This document shows, in pieces, positions 15,359 through 23,843 of a DNA stretch of 64,000 bases; positions within the stretch are counted from its first letter, which is position 1; each line of letters opens with the position of its first letter. The DNA comes from Exiguobacterium antarcticum DSM 14480 (GTDB lineage Bacteria; Bacillota; Bacilli; Exiguobacteriales; Exiguobacteriaceae), in assembly GCF_000685865.1 (NCBI RefSeq), contig NZ_JMKS01000003.1, positions 1,741,001-1,805,000 of the forward strand, written 5' to 3'. The notes beneath the pieces were generated by a model, which saw only the letters and a list, made by a program, of their open reading frames with translations, was not told where the DNA came from and did not search any database. Both the position numbers and the translations under genes were made by a program.

Positions 15359-17752
15359 ATGAAGAAATGGCTCGCAGTTGCCCTCGGAACGGGACTGGTC
15401 CTGTCATACGCCGGGACCGGCCATGCCGAGAAAGCCGACAAAAAAGACAACACGAAATGGAAGATGGTCTGGTCGGATGAATTTACGAAACAACAGCTCG
15501 ACCGGACGAAGTGGACATATGATACCGGGAACTGGATTGTTGATCAAAATGGAAGCGCTATCAGTCCGGGCTGGGGGAATAACGAAAAACAATACTACAC
15601 GGACAACAAAGATAATTCCTTTATTCGGGACGGCAAACTCGTCATCCGGGCGAAAGAAGAAAAAACGACCGATTCGCTCGGTTCGTACGACTATACATCA
15701 GCTAAATTGAAAACCAAAGGCTTATTCAGCAAGACATACGGCCGTTATGAAATCAAAGCGAAACTGCCGACCGGTAAAGGCTTATGGCCGGCATTCTGGA
15801 TGTTGCCGGAGCAGGACAAATATGGCGCCTGGGCATCATCCGGTGAGATTGATGTCATGGAAGCGTGGGGCAGTCAACCGGACAAAGTCGCCGGGACGAT
15901 CCACTACGGTGAGAACTGGCCGAACAATAAATATACCGGCAAGGACTATCATTTCCCGGACGGCGGACGGATTGACCAGTGGCATACGTATGCCGTCGAG
16001 TGGGAGCCGGGCGAACTGCGCTGGTACGTCGACGGCAACCTCTATCAAACACAAAACGACTGGTACAGCAAAGGCAAAAACACGGCAACGAACTACAGTT
16101 ATCCGGCACCTTTCGACCAAAACTTTTATCTCGTGATGAATTTGGCTGTCGGCGGCTGGTTTGACGGCGAAGTCGACGAAACGACGAAGTTCCCGGCTGA
16201 GATGGAAGTCGATTATGTCCGGGTCTATGATTTGAAGAACCGTGACTACCGCGAACCGGTCGAGCCGGTTTATGAAGATGTGACGTTACCGGACGGGGCA
16301 AAACAACCTTTAGAAGACGGCAATCTCGTGTATGACCAAGCGTACGAAAAAGCAATTAAGACGATCACAGACGGCGCGCAGACACTTGACCCGACATACT
16401 GGAACTATGTGACGTTGCCTGACTTCGGCGGCAAGGGATCGGTCGACGTGACAGAGCAGGACGGAACCCGTTTCGCCAGCGTCACGATCGACCAACCGGG
16501 GGTGCAAAACTATGCCCACCAGTTGATTCAAAAGATTTCCCTCGCCCAAGGCGGACGCTACGAAGTCAGCTTTGACGCAAGCAGTGAAGAAGCACGGACG
16601 ATCGTCGCGAAAGTCGGTGGCGGGGCAGAACGGGGCTACACCAAATATTCGAATGAAGAAGTCATCGATTTGACGCCAACCGTCAAACGACATACGTTCA
16701 CATTCGATATGGCAGCAGAAACGGATCTCGCGGCACGACTTGAGTTCAACCTCGGTCTGGCTAAAGCAGGGGTCAAAATTGGTAACGTCCGCGTCGAACA
16801 AGTGCCACGCGGCGAAATCGATGAAACGGCAACCAAACCTGCTTTACCGGACGGCAATCAGATCTACAACGGCACGTTTGACCAAGGCGCGATGGACCGC
16901 CTGACGTACTGGCAGTTTGATGCCGGTCAGACAAAAGGAACCGGATCGGTCGACCCGGTGACACGTGACTTTACATTCAAAACAAAAGCACAAATGAAAA
17001 AGGGACAATCGGCGACGCTGACGCAACGTGGTGTCCAGTTGCAGGAAAACCATCAGTATGTGCTTCGCTTCAAGGCGGACAGCAAGCGAATCAAACAGAT
17101 TCAAGTCAAGGCGACAAATGCGGATGGAACAACAGCCTACTTGCCGACGCATGACGTGCCGTTGACAAAACAGACAACGACCGTTGAAATTCCGTTCACG
17201 ATGACGCAAGCGACGGATTTGAACAGTCAACTCCAGTTCAACTTCGGATTGGCAAAAGGTGAAGTGACACTGGATGATGTCGAGTTGATCGACATCACAC
17301 CGGTCGAAGTCGATCGGTCACCGCTCAAAAACGGTTCGTTCGCGGACGGACTGAACTTCTGGAGTTCGTACGTCCATTATGACGCGCAAGCGGTCGTCTC
17401 AACGGTCAATGACGCCGCGAAACTCGCCATCGCATCAGAAGGACAGGAACCATGGAGCGTCCTGCTGGAGCAAGGAAACTTACAGTTAGTCAAAGGGCAG
17501 ACATATCAGCTGACGTTTAAGGCATCGTCAACAGTCGCGCGACCACTCGAAGTCACCGTCGAAAACGCTTCATATACACGTTACTTCAGTCAGATCGTCG
17601 AACTTGGCACAGAAGCGAAAACGTATCAGTTTGACTTTACGCTCGGACAAGACGATACGGCCGGGTTGAAGTTCTTACTCGGCAAGGCAGCCGGTTCCCC
17701 GTTTGCCGCGCATAACGTAACGATTGATGATGTGAAGCTAGAAGTGAAATAA
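15359..17752 (+). CDS. Secreted GH16 endo-beta-1,3(4)-glucanase with CBM repeats
   Basis: A 797-residue extracellular laminarinase-type enzyme. A signal peptide of about 29 residues ends GHA. Residues about 35-290 are the GH16 domain with catalytic motif GEIDVMEAW. It is followed by three carbohydrate-binding (CBM4/9-like) modules, each opening with a similar motif: GNLVYDQAYE, GNQIYNGTFD and PLKNGSFADG. AAAGGAGG precedes the ATG at 15359. Extended frame upstream overlaps GH1 and is not used. The role is to cut laminarin or similar glucans outside the cell, feeding the ABC transporter and GH1 enzyme of the same operon. Confidence 0.93.
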   Translation: MKKWLAVALGTGLVLSYAGTGHAEKADKKDNTKWKMVWSDEFTKQQLDRTKWTYDTGNWIVDQNGSAISPGWGNNEKQYYTDNKDNSFIRDGKLVIRAKEEKTTDSLGSYDYTSAKLKTKGLFSKTYGRYEIKAKLPTGKGLWPAFWMLPEQDKYGAWASSGEIDVMEAWGSQPDKVAGTIHYGENWPNNKYTGKDYHFPDGGRIDQWHTYAVEWEPGELRWYVDGNLYQTQNDWYSKGKNTATNYSYPAPFDQNFYLVMNLAVGGWFDGEVDETTKFPAEMEVDYVRVYDLKNRDYREPVEPVYEDVTLPDGAKQPLEDGNLVYDQAYEKAIKTITDGAQTLDPTYWNYVTLPDFGGKGSVDVTEQDGTRFASVTIDQPGVQNYAHQLIQKISLAQGGRYEVSFDASSEEARTIVAKVGGGAERGYTKYSNEEVIDLTPTVKRHTFTFDMAAETDLAARLEFNLGLAKAGVKIGNVRVEQVPRGEIDETATKPALPDGNQIYNGTFDQGAMDRLTYWQFDAGQTKGTGSVDPVTRDFTFKTKAQMKKGQSATLTQRGVQLQENHQYVLRFKADSKRIKQIQVKATNADGTTAYLPTHDVPLTKQTTTVEIPFTMTQATDLNSQLQFNFGLAKGEVTLDDVELIDITPVEVDRSPLKNGSFADGLNFWSSYVHYDAQAVVSTVNDAAKLAIASEGQEPWSVLLEQGNLQLVKGQTYQLTFKASSTVARPLEVTVENASYTRYFSQIVELGTEAKTYQFDFTLGQDDTAGLKFLLGKAAGSPFAAHNVTIDDVKLEVK

Positions 17753-17774
17753 CACGAATTAAATTGTTTTATAC

Positions 17775-17838
17775 AAAACGTCCAGAATGACTTCTTCGCT
17801 TGTTGAAGGGGAAGAGAATTCTGGACGTTTTTATTTTT
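17775..17838 (+). terminator. Terminator of the beta-glucan operon
   Basis: Stem AAAACGTCCAGAAT / ATTCTGGACGTTTT followed by TTATTTTT, shortly after the GH16 stop. Confidence 0.8.
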
Positions 17839-17910
17839 CATGTAAAAAAGGAATTTAAATCCAATTCGCAGAAAGGGTATACCATGAAATTTTAGAGGAG
17901 GAACACCATC

Positions 17911-18384
17911 ATGGTTCGTTCGACGAAACAGTATGTCGCGTTGTTTGCCGTGCTTTTGCTCGCGACGATCAGTATCAATGCCTGGCCGGCGAGTCTTTAT
18001 CCGGACGGTTCGATTGGTCTGCTTCAAATCACGGCCTCATTCATCTGGTTGGTCTTTTTGACGGCTTCCGTGGTTCTTGTTCGGGAAGAAAAGACGCTTT
18101 TGTTTGTCTTCTACTATCTAAGCTTTGGGTTTGTTGCCGGCACCGTGGTCTATTTAGTGACATTTTTTGAGCGGTATTGGTTAGGAGAACTTTGGTTTGA
18201 TATCGTATCAGCTATTCAATATCCGTTTTATTATCTGTTTGCGGTCCCGCTGTTTGGCTTTAATACATGGTTTGATGCTCCATACGGACAGTTTGCGATG
18301 TTTGCCGGGTTTGCTTACATCCTGCTGGCGATTGGTATAAGTGTCCGGTATAAAAAACTCGAAGCAAAGCGACTGCGGTACTGA
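17911..18384 (+). CDS. Hypothetical four-helix membrane protein
   Basis: A 157-residue protein not assigned to a family. Four hydrophobic segments of about 20 residues each (near residues 8-27, 37-58, 63-85 and 105-150) predict an integral membrane protein with short loops. GAGGAGGAAC precedes the ATG. It has its own terminator and no partner gene, so no function is suggested. Confidence 0.75.
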   Translation: MVRSTKQYVALFAVLLLATISINAWPASLYPDGSIGLLQITASFIWLVFLTASVVLVREEKTLLFVFYYLSFGFVAGTVVYLVTFFERYWLGELWFDIVSAIQYPFYYLFAVPLFGFNTWFDAPYGQFAMFAGFAYILLAIGISVRYKKLEAKRLRY

Positions 18385-18420
18385 CAAGTGGATTTTCCTA
18401 AACCATCGTTTTCTTCTGAC

Positions 18421-18443
18421 AGCGCGCCTTGGCGCGCTTTTTC
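18421..18443. terminator. Convergent terminator
   Basis: AGCGCGCC / GGCGCGCT hairpin with T-tract, between the membrane protein and the convergent peptidase. The preceding CTGACAGCGC matches the core of the dispersed repeat family. Confidence 0.75.
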
Positions 18444-18465
18444 ATGCCGAAGCGGTGTATGAAGT

Positions 18466-19722
18466 TTAAGAACGAAGCGGAATGAGCTGATGGTGGAGAA
18501 CCGATTCAATCAAGGCGACAGTCTCGAACGTCGCTGCGTAATCGACTGTTTCGTGCTCCGTATGTTCGTGTCTATAGCCGACCGACAGATTGACGGAAGG
18601 AATTCCGAAGCCGGCAAATACGTTCGTGTCGCTTGATCCGCCGTTTGTCGTCGTCTGCCAATCGGGCATTCCGGCGAGACGTCCTGCTTCCTCGAACAGC
18701 TGACCAAACTCTGATGTACAGAACGGTATTTGATTCCGACAGGCCGTGACAATATCGCGTGTTCCGCGGCGGTCGACAACGATGGCGGCATCCACATCCT
18801 TGAGGAAAGCGGAATCGATCCCCTCGGCACCCCGGCACCCGATCTCTTCTTGTACCGTGAAGGCGAGTTTCAGCGTACCGGAGAAGTTTGTGTTCCGGAC
18901 GCGGTCAAGCACTTCCAGAATGGTTGTGATCCCGGCACGATCGTCAGCTCCAAGGATGCCGCTGGAACTGCGGAGGGTCGTGCCGTTTTCGAGAATGACC
19001 CGACCTTCCTCAATCAGTTCGACCGTATCCATATGAGCGGACAGCAGGATGGTCGGACCGACGCCACATGTAATGGTCGCCAGGACATTTCCCCGTTTGT
19101 CGGTATAGAGGAAATCCGTGCTTGATCTCAAATGATTGCGGAGATGCATTGCGACTAATCGCTCCCGTTTGCTGACACCCGGGATATCGAGCCATGTCAG
19201 CAAACGATGTTTAAACCGTTCCAGTCGTAAAGTCTTAAGGTAGTGTTGATCTGCGGTCAACCGGTAGAGACGTTCCGCAAACAGCAAGAGGGAGGCGAAT
19301 CCGCTTCTGCGGTAGTTCAGCTGCAACGTCAGATGAATCAGTTGCATCGTCATCTGGTGTGGCAAGGCAAGTTGAAGCAGTTGCCATTGCTCCAAAGAAG
19401 GTGCTTGCTGGAGGACGATTGAAGCTTGACCGCGGGCATGTCCGTCACAACAAGACAATGTCAGGATACCAAGGGTGTTCAGCCAACGGACGGGATCAAA
19501 GGAGTGATACGGCAAGTCATCCGTCAATGGATTTACCATCGCTTCTTGCCCGGGCAGATCCTTAAAAGGAACCTGCTGGATCCACTCAATCAGCCGGCGA
19601 TCGCTCCAGTCCTTAATCGGATATTGTAAAATGGATTGAGTCAAACGGGCCACATGTGTTTTGCTGAACCGGTCGTCCTGGCTCAGACCGTGTCGCGCTA
19701 AGAGAATCGCTGCGTTTGTCAT
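18466..19722 (-). CDS. M20/M42-like metallopeptidase with N-terminal extension
   Basis: A 418-residue putative zinc peptidase. The catalytic domain occupies roughly residues 165-418 with metal ligands in LLSAHMDTV (His, Asp), GADDRAG (Asp), QEEIGCRG (Glu pair), AAIVVDRRG (Asp) and YRHEHTEHE (His). The first 160 residues are an unusual helical extension not typical of M20/M42 enzymes. The start at 19722 follows AAGGAGC by 8 bases. Substrate unknown; probably an aminopeptidase-like enzyme. Divergent from the TPR gene, 88 bases apart. Confidence 0.8.
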   Translation of the reverse strand: MTNAAILLARHGLSQDDRFSKTHVARLTQSILQYPIKDWSDRRLIEWIQQVPFKDLPGQEAMVNPLTDDLPYHSFDPVRWLNTLGILTLSCCDGHARGQASIVLQQAPSLEQWQLLQLALPHQMTMQLIHLTLQLNYRRSGFASLLLFAERLYRLTADQHYLKTLRLERFKHRLLTWLDIPGVSKRERLVAMHLRNHLRSSTDFLYTDKRGNVLATITCGVGPTILLSAHMDTVELIEEGRVILENGTTLRSSSGILGADDRAGITTILEVLDRVRNTNFSGTLKLAFTVQEEIGCRGAEGIDSAFLKDVDAAIVVDRRGTRDIVTACRNQIPFCTSEFGQLFEEAGRLAGMPDWQTTTNGGSSDTNVFAGFGIPSVNLSVGYRHEHTEHETVDYAATFETVALIESVLHHQLIPLRS

Positions 19723-19810
19723 AAAAAACAGCTCCTTGTTGAATAAGTTGTTTTCAGTGTAGCAAGGGAGCTGTGACAGGCTGTCACACGTCAAAAATAG
19801 GAGGAAAAGC

Positions 19811-20746
19811 ATGGAACAATCCGAACATCTCAAAGAAAAACGAACTGGGCGTAGATTTCCGAGAAGGACAGCTGAAGAATTGGAACTCCAACGTAAGATG
19901 AAACTTAACCATTTTGTTCGGCAAGCTGAGTTTTTTAAGCTATCGGAAAAACCGGACTTTGTTCAAGCCAAGAAGTGGCTGTTACAGGCACTACATATAG
20001 AAAAGAATCATCCGATTGCCAATTATCGACTGGGATATCTTCTTTACCGTGAGCACCAGTATGAAATGGCGGTTTATCATTTTAAGACTGCGCTTGACGG
20101 CACGGAGAACGATGTCTTGAGTGAGACACAGTTGATTTTAGCGAATACATTTCTCGTTAATTGCGGAATGGCGATTACACGGGAGGCCTTGCGTGAGTTA
20201 GAGGATTTGGGACTTCGAATCGAAGGGGAGATAGATCAAGAACGCATCGAACGCTACCGCGCTGAAATGCTTGTCCAAGAAGAGAATATGCTAGATCGTC
20301 TGTATTATCGGAAAATCACGGCAGGACATGAAACGATCATCAATGAAGAACAGTTTTACGACATCCGTCCGGATAAAGGAGAGCTGTTACTCCGAAGTTC
20401 GGATGATGGGAAAACGTTGCAGGTAGATGGAAAACCAGCTGAATTATTAAATCTGCATATGTTCTTAACGCTCGTGTTACTGAATCAAAAAGCATTTCAA
20501 CCATATCCGGTTTTACAGGATGCTTTGTCTGAATTAGGGGGACAAAGGATTTCTTACAACTATATGCGACAGTTAATTCGGAGAATTCGTGATCAGTTTG
20601 TTACGTTGAATTTGATTGAATCGACATCTATTTCTTCTCCTGATTCTTCACGTCCTGTCCAAGGATTTCGCATTCACCCGAACTGGTCGGTGACGATTCT
20701 TTGTCGGGCAGATGATTTCATTGTATTGTCTTCGAGGACGGAATGA
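19811..20746 (+). CDS. TPR protein with C-terminal winged-helix-like domain
   Basis: A 311-residue protein. Residues about 50-110 contain TPR-like helices (AKKWLLQALHIEKNHPIANY and the following pair). Residues about 195-311 look like a transcriptional-regulator C-terminal winged helix: a strand-rich start, then QLIRRIRDQFVTLNLIES and a final hairpin. TAGGAGGAAA precedes the ATG. It could be a signal-responsive regulator of the divergent peptidase; this is inference from position. IS-A has inserted 62 bases after its stop. Confidence 0.65.
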   Translation: MEQSEHLKEKRTGRRFPRRTAEELELQRKMKLNHFVRQAEFFKLSEKPDFVQAKKWLLQALHIEKNHPIANYRLGYLLYREHQYEMAVYHFKTALDGTENDVLSETQLILANTFLVNCGMAITREALRELEDLGLRIEGEIDQERIERYRAEMLVQEENMLDRLYYRKITAGHETIINEEQFYDIRPDKGELLLRSSDDGKTLQVDGKPAELLNLHMFLTLVLLNQKAFQPYPVLQDALSELGGQRISYNYMRQLIRRIRDQFVTLNLIESTSISSPDSSRPVQGFRIHPNWSVTILCRADDFIVLSSRTE

Positions 20747-20876
20747 GAAATGGAATCCGTTTCGGTTGGCAAAACAGTAAATATAATGACTGAAGGAAGC
20801 GATCGTTTTGATATGCTCCCCAATAGGTAGACAGATGAAATAAACAATCTGTTTTTCTATTAGGGGGGTCTTTTTT

Positions 20877-21554
20877 ATGACAAGAACTAAGCATTCCGTT
20901 GAACAAAAATTAGAGGCGCTCCGAATGCTTGCATCCAATAAGTATACGGTCCAGGAAGTGTGTAAGACCCATCGGGTCTCTAGGAGTACGTTAGAGCGTT
21001 GGAAGGCACGGTTGCATTCAGGTGGAGTGGCTTCTTTCGAGGAATCTTCTTCATTGAAAATCTATACGAAAGAGCTAAAGCAAGCAGCTGTCCGTGATTA
21101 TCTCGAACACGGGTTTACAGCGCTTGAAGTCCTCTCAAAATATCAAATTAGTAGCACATCTGTTTTTTATGGATGGATCAAAAAGTATACTAGTCATAGC
21201 GAATTAAAAGACTCTAGAAAAGAGGCGGTTAAAGCTATGACAAAAGGCAGACAGACAACTTTAGAGGAACGGATTGAAATAATCGAATATTGTCTCCAAA
21301 ACGGACGAAACTACAAACAGACATCCGTGATATTTGATGTCGCCTATCATCAAGTCTATGGATGGATGAAAAAATATGATGTCGACGGTATGGAGGGGCT
21401 CGAAGATCGACGCGGGCGGACGAAGCAGGAGGAAGAGCTGACTGAGGCGGAACGATTAACGCGTCGTCTCCAGCAGATGGAACGGGAGATCGAACGTCTT
21501 CGTATTGAAAATCTGTTCCTAAAAAAGTTGAAGGAGATCGAGAGGAGGAATTAA
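20877..21554 (+). CDS. IS3-family OrfA (IS-A)
   Basis: A 225-residue DNA-binding subunit with two helix-turn-helix modules (KYTVQEVCKTHRVSRSTLER and YKQTSVIFDVAYHQVYGWM) and a C-terminal leucine-zipper-like segment. An AAAAAAG slippery site at 21521-21527 near the 3' end would allow -1 frameshifting into orfB. Intact, but its partner orfB is truncated, so IS-A cannot make a working OrfAB. Confidence 0.88.
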   Translation: MTRTKHSVEQKLEALRMLASNKYTVQEVCKTHRVSRSTLERWKARLHSGGVASFEESSSLKIYTKELKQAAVRDYLEHGFTALEVLSKYQISSTSVFYGWIKKYTSHSELKDSRKEAVKAMTKGRQTTLEERIEIIEYCLQNGRNYKQTSVIFDVAYHQVYGWMKKYDVDGMEGLEDRRGRTKQEEELTEAERLTRRLQQMEREIERLRIENLFLKKLKEIERRN

Positions 21555-22078
21555 TCAGTCAGATTCGGCTACAACGACGATATGTCGCCATCTACGAACT
21601 AGCGATAGAAGAAGCATCATCCATCGTGTTACTCTGTGAAATCGCACAGGTCTCACGTGCCGCTTATTATAAATGGTTGAACCGCACCGTGTCGGTGCGT
21701 GAACGAGAGAACCAGACCCTCCTAGAGGATATCCGAGTACTGTACGATCAAGTGAGAGGGATCTACGGATACCGTCGGATCACGATGACAATCAATCGCC
21801 GCCGCCGAGAAGATAATCTTCCTGTCTACAACGAAAAACGGATCCATCGTTTGATGCGTATTCATGACATCAAGTCGATCATCCGACAGAAGCGAAAGGG
21901 TCATAAGAAATCTACACCACAACATACAGCAGAGAACTTGATGAATCGTGATTTTAGTGCTTCTAGGCGAGATGAAAAATGGTGTACGGATATCACCGAG
22001 TTCAAATATGGAGTTGGAAAAAAGGCCTATTTGAGTGCCATTATGAACTGCTCCCCGTCAAGTAGACAGGCGAAATAA
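21521..22078 (+). pseudogene. IS3-family OrfB (IS-A), 3'-truncated
   Basis: Read in the -1 frame from the slippery site: open through LQRRYVAIYELAIEEA, then SRAAYYKWLNR and the start of the rve core KWCTDITEFKYG (first Asp). The reading frame passes into IS-B after KKAYLSAIM and stops at 22078. The second and third catalytic residues are missing, so it is inactive. Confidence 0.85.
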
Positions 22079-22088
22079 TAAAAATCTT

Positions 22089-23003
22089 TTAAACGGCTTG
22101 AGCCCTGAATTCCAGCGGACTCAAGCCGTTTAGTCGTTCTTGGTATCGTTCTTCGTTATAGAATCGAATGTATTGCTGAATCGCATGACAGAGTTCGTCG
22201 AACTCCTCAAACTTATGTAGATAATAACTCTCACACTTCAATGCGCCCCAGAACGATTCCATCGGACCATTATCGATGCATTTACCGACACGAGACATAC
22301 TTTGTGTAATGCCTGCTGCTTTCGTCATTCGACGGAAAGCATGCGACGTATATTGAAACCCACGATCGCTATGTAGAAGTGGTTGGCTTTCTGGTGCGCC
22401 CTGAAGGGCGCGTTCAAGCGTATCGAACACGAGTTGATTGTTATTCGAATGACCGATGACAAACGAACGAATGGATCCGTCGTACAGGTCTAGAATGGCA
22501 CTTAGATACGCCTTTTGGGATGCGCCATACTTCAGTTCCGTGACATCCGTTACCCATTTCTGATTCGGTCCCGCCGCATGGAAATCACGATTCAGGATAT
22601 TCTCTGTCGTCTGTTGAGGAAGGTGGCGCATATATTTGGGACGCTTTCGACGGATGACACAGTAGATTCGGGCAACGCCCATCAAGCGACGGATTCGCTT
22701 CGAGTTGACGTTTCTGCCAAAGCGACGTTTCAGGTTCAGTGTCATTCGGCGGTATCCGTAAATTCCGTTCACCGAATAGTGAATCTGGCACATCTCTTCG
22801 ATGATCCGTGTGTTCTCGGTCTCCCGTACCGTCGGTACACGATGTAACCATTTATAGTAAGCTGCACGCGAGATACCCGCAAGGTCACATAAGGCTACGA
22901 TGGGATAACCGAATTGCGCTGCGAATGACTGGATCGCCTCGTATTTATCTCGATTACGAACTTGGCTTAACGTGACCTCCTCTCGATCTCCTCTAACTTT
23001 TTT
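22089..23003 (-). CDS. IS3-family OrfB transposase (IS-B)
   Basis: The integrase-core protein of IS-B, in the -1 frame relative to orfA and open from the AAAAAAG slippery site at about 23003. It contains SRAAYYKWLHR, the Asp of WVTDVTELKYG, the Asp of HSDRGFQYTS and the Glu region of DNGPMESFWGALK, so the DDE triad is complete. No strong internal start with ribosome site is seen; translation as an OrfAB fusion by frameshifting is the family rule. Confidence 0.85.
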   Translation of the reverse strand, partial: KKVRGDREEVTLSQVRNRDKYEAIQSFAAQFGYPIVALCDLAGISRAAYYKWLHRVPTVRETENTRIIEEMCQIHYSVNGIYGYRRMTLNLKRRFGRNVNSKRIRRLMGVARIYCVIRRKRPKYMRHLPQQTTENILNRDFHAAGPNQKWVTDVTELKYGASQKAYLSAILDLYDGSIRSFVIGHSNNNQLVFDTLERALQGAPESQPLLHSDRGFQYTSHAFRRMTKAAGITQSMSRVGKCIDNGPMESFWGALKCESYYLHKFEEFDELCHAIQQYIRFYNEERYQERLNGLSPLEFRAQAV

Positions 23004-23644
23004 AGGAAAGCGTTCTCCATTCGCAGACGCTCATTTTCTTTCTCGAGTTGTTTCATTTCAATAGTGAAACGTTCTCCAGCGGTCAATTCTTCCTTCGGTT
23101 TCCGACGTCCCCGGCGGTCCAACAGTGCGTCTATCCCGTCTTTCTCGAACTTCCTTACCCAGCTGTAGATTTGTTGATACGAGACCCGATGGGTCTTCAT
23201 GGTGTGTTGATAGTCTTTCCCGTTCTGTATGCAGTCCATAACTGCCTCGACGCGCTCTTCGAATGTTGTTTTTCTTGCTTTGGTCATAGTGAATCGCTCC
23301 TTCAACGGTTTCCCTTGAGTACTATGACCAGTATACTGGCTAATCCATCTTTGAAGCACGCTCTTACTCGAGATGCCGAATCTTAGCGTGGCACTCCTGA
23401 GTGATTCCTCACGGTCTAGCACTGCGCGTACGGCCTGTGTTTTCAGTTCTTCTGAATAGCGTGTCCATCCCGTTCTATTACTTAGAGCTGAGGCACCACC
23501 GTGACGGTATCGTCTTCGCCAAGTATTCAACGTATCGAGTGAAAGCTCGAAGAGCGACGCAATCTCCTTTAACGTATATGTTCCGTTATCGTACATCTGT
23601 ATGATGTGTATTTTTTCATCAAGCAAAAATTTAGATGTGGCCAT
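22967..23644 (-). CDS. IS3-family OrfA (IS-B)
   Basis: A 225-residue helix-turn-helix protein similar in design to the IS-A copy but clearly diverged. YTLKEIASLFELSLDTLNTW and YQHTMKTHRVSYQQIYSWV are the two DNA-binding modules. The start at 23644 (MATSKFLLDEK) follows GAAGGGAG; an in-frame ATG at 23662 lies upstream of that site. Intact. Confidence 0.88.
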   Translation of the reverse strand: MATSKFLLDEKIHIIQMYDNGTYTLKEIASLFELSLDTLNTWRRRYRHGGASALSNRTGWTRYSEELKTQAVRAVLDREESLRSATLRFGISSKSVLQRWISQYTGHSTQGKPLKERFTMTKARKTTFEERVEAVMDCIQNGKDYQHTMKTHRVSYQQIYSWVRKFEKDGIDALLDRRGRRKPKEELTAGERFTIEMKQLEKENERLRMENAFLKKLEEIERRSR

Positions 23645-23752
23645 AGAAAAAGCTCCCTTCAAAAGTAGACAGTTTTGTTATTTCAACTGTCTACTTTTGT
23701 GGGAGCATATCAGGAGCAGTTCATTTAGATTGCTTCTTTTTTTGTATTCCGT

Positions 23753-23820
23753 AAAAAAATCTTTACCAAGAAGACAAAATGGTTTTAACTCACCGAGTTG
23801 TCTTCTCATAAAGATTTTTT
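23753..23820 (-). terminator. Terminator of the Excalibur repeat protein gene
   Basis: AAAAAATCTTTA plus AGAAGACAA on one arm and TTGTCTTCT plus AAAGATTTTTT on the other, a long imperfect stem ending in a T-tract on the minus strand, 24 bases beyond the stop. Confidence 0.75.
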
Positions 23821-23843
23821 GCGAAATACACATATAAAATCGG

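Larger units (their letters stand above)
22044..23712 (-). mobile_element. IS3-family element IS-B nested in IS-A
   Basis: Ends TGAACTGCTCCCC (22044, right end of IS-B) and TGATATGCTCCCA (complement, ending 23712). Both match the IS-A ends, so the two are related but distinct copies. Flanking triplets differ (TTA and GGA), in line with a deletion next to the insertion rather than a clean target duplication. Confidence 0.8.
20809..23723 (+). mobile_element. IS3-family element (IS-A), interrupted and partly deleted
   Basis: Left end TGATATGCTCCCC at 20809, right end GGAGCAGTTCA ending at 23723, flanked by the 3-bp direct repeat TTT (20806-20808 and 23724-23726), as for IS150-type elements. The orfB gene is cut after about 170 codons at 22043, where a second element (IS-B) begins; only 11 bp of IS-A remain beyond IS-B. 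So IS-B inserted in IS-A and the rest of orfB was deleted. Confidence 0.8.
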
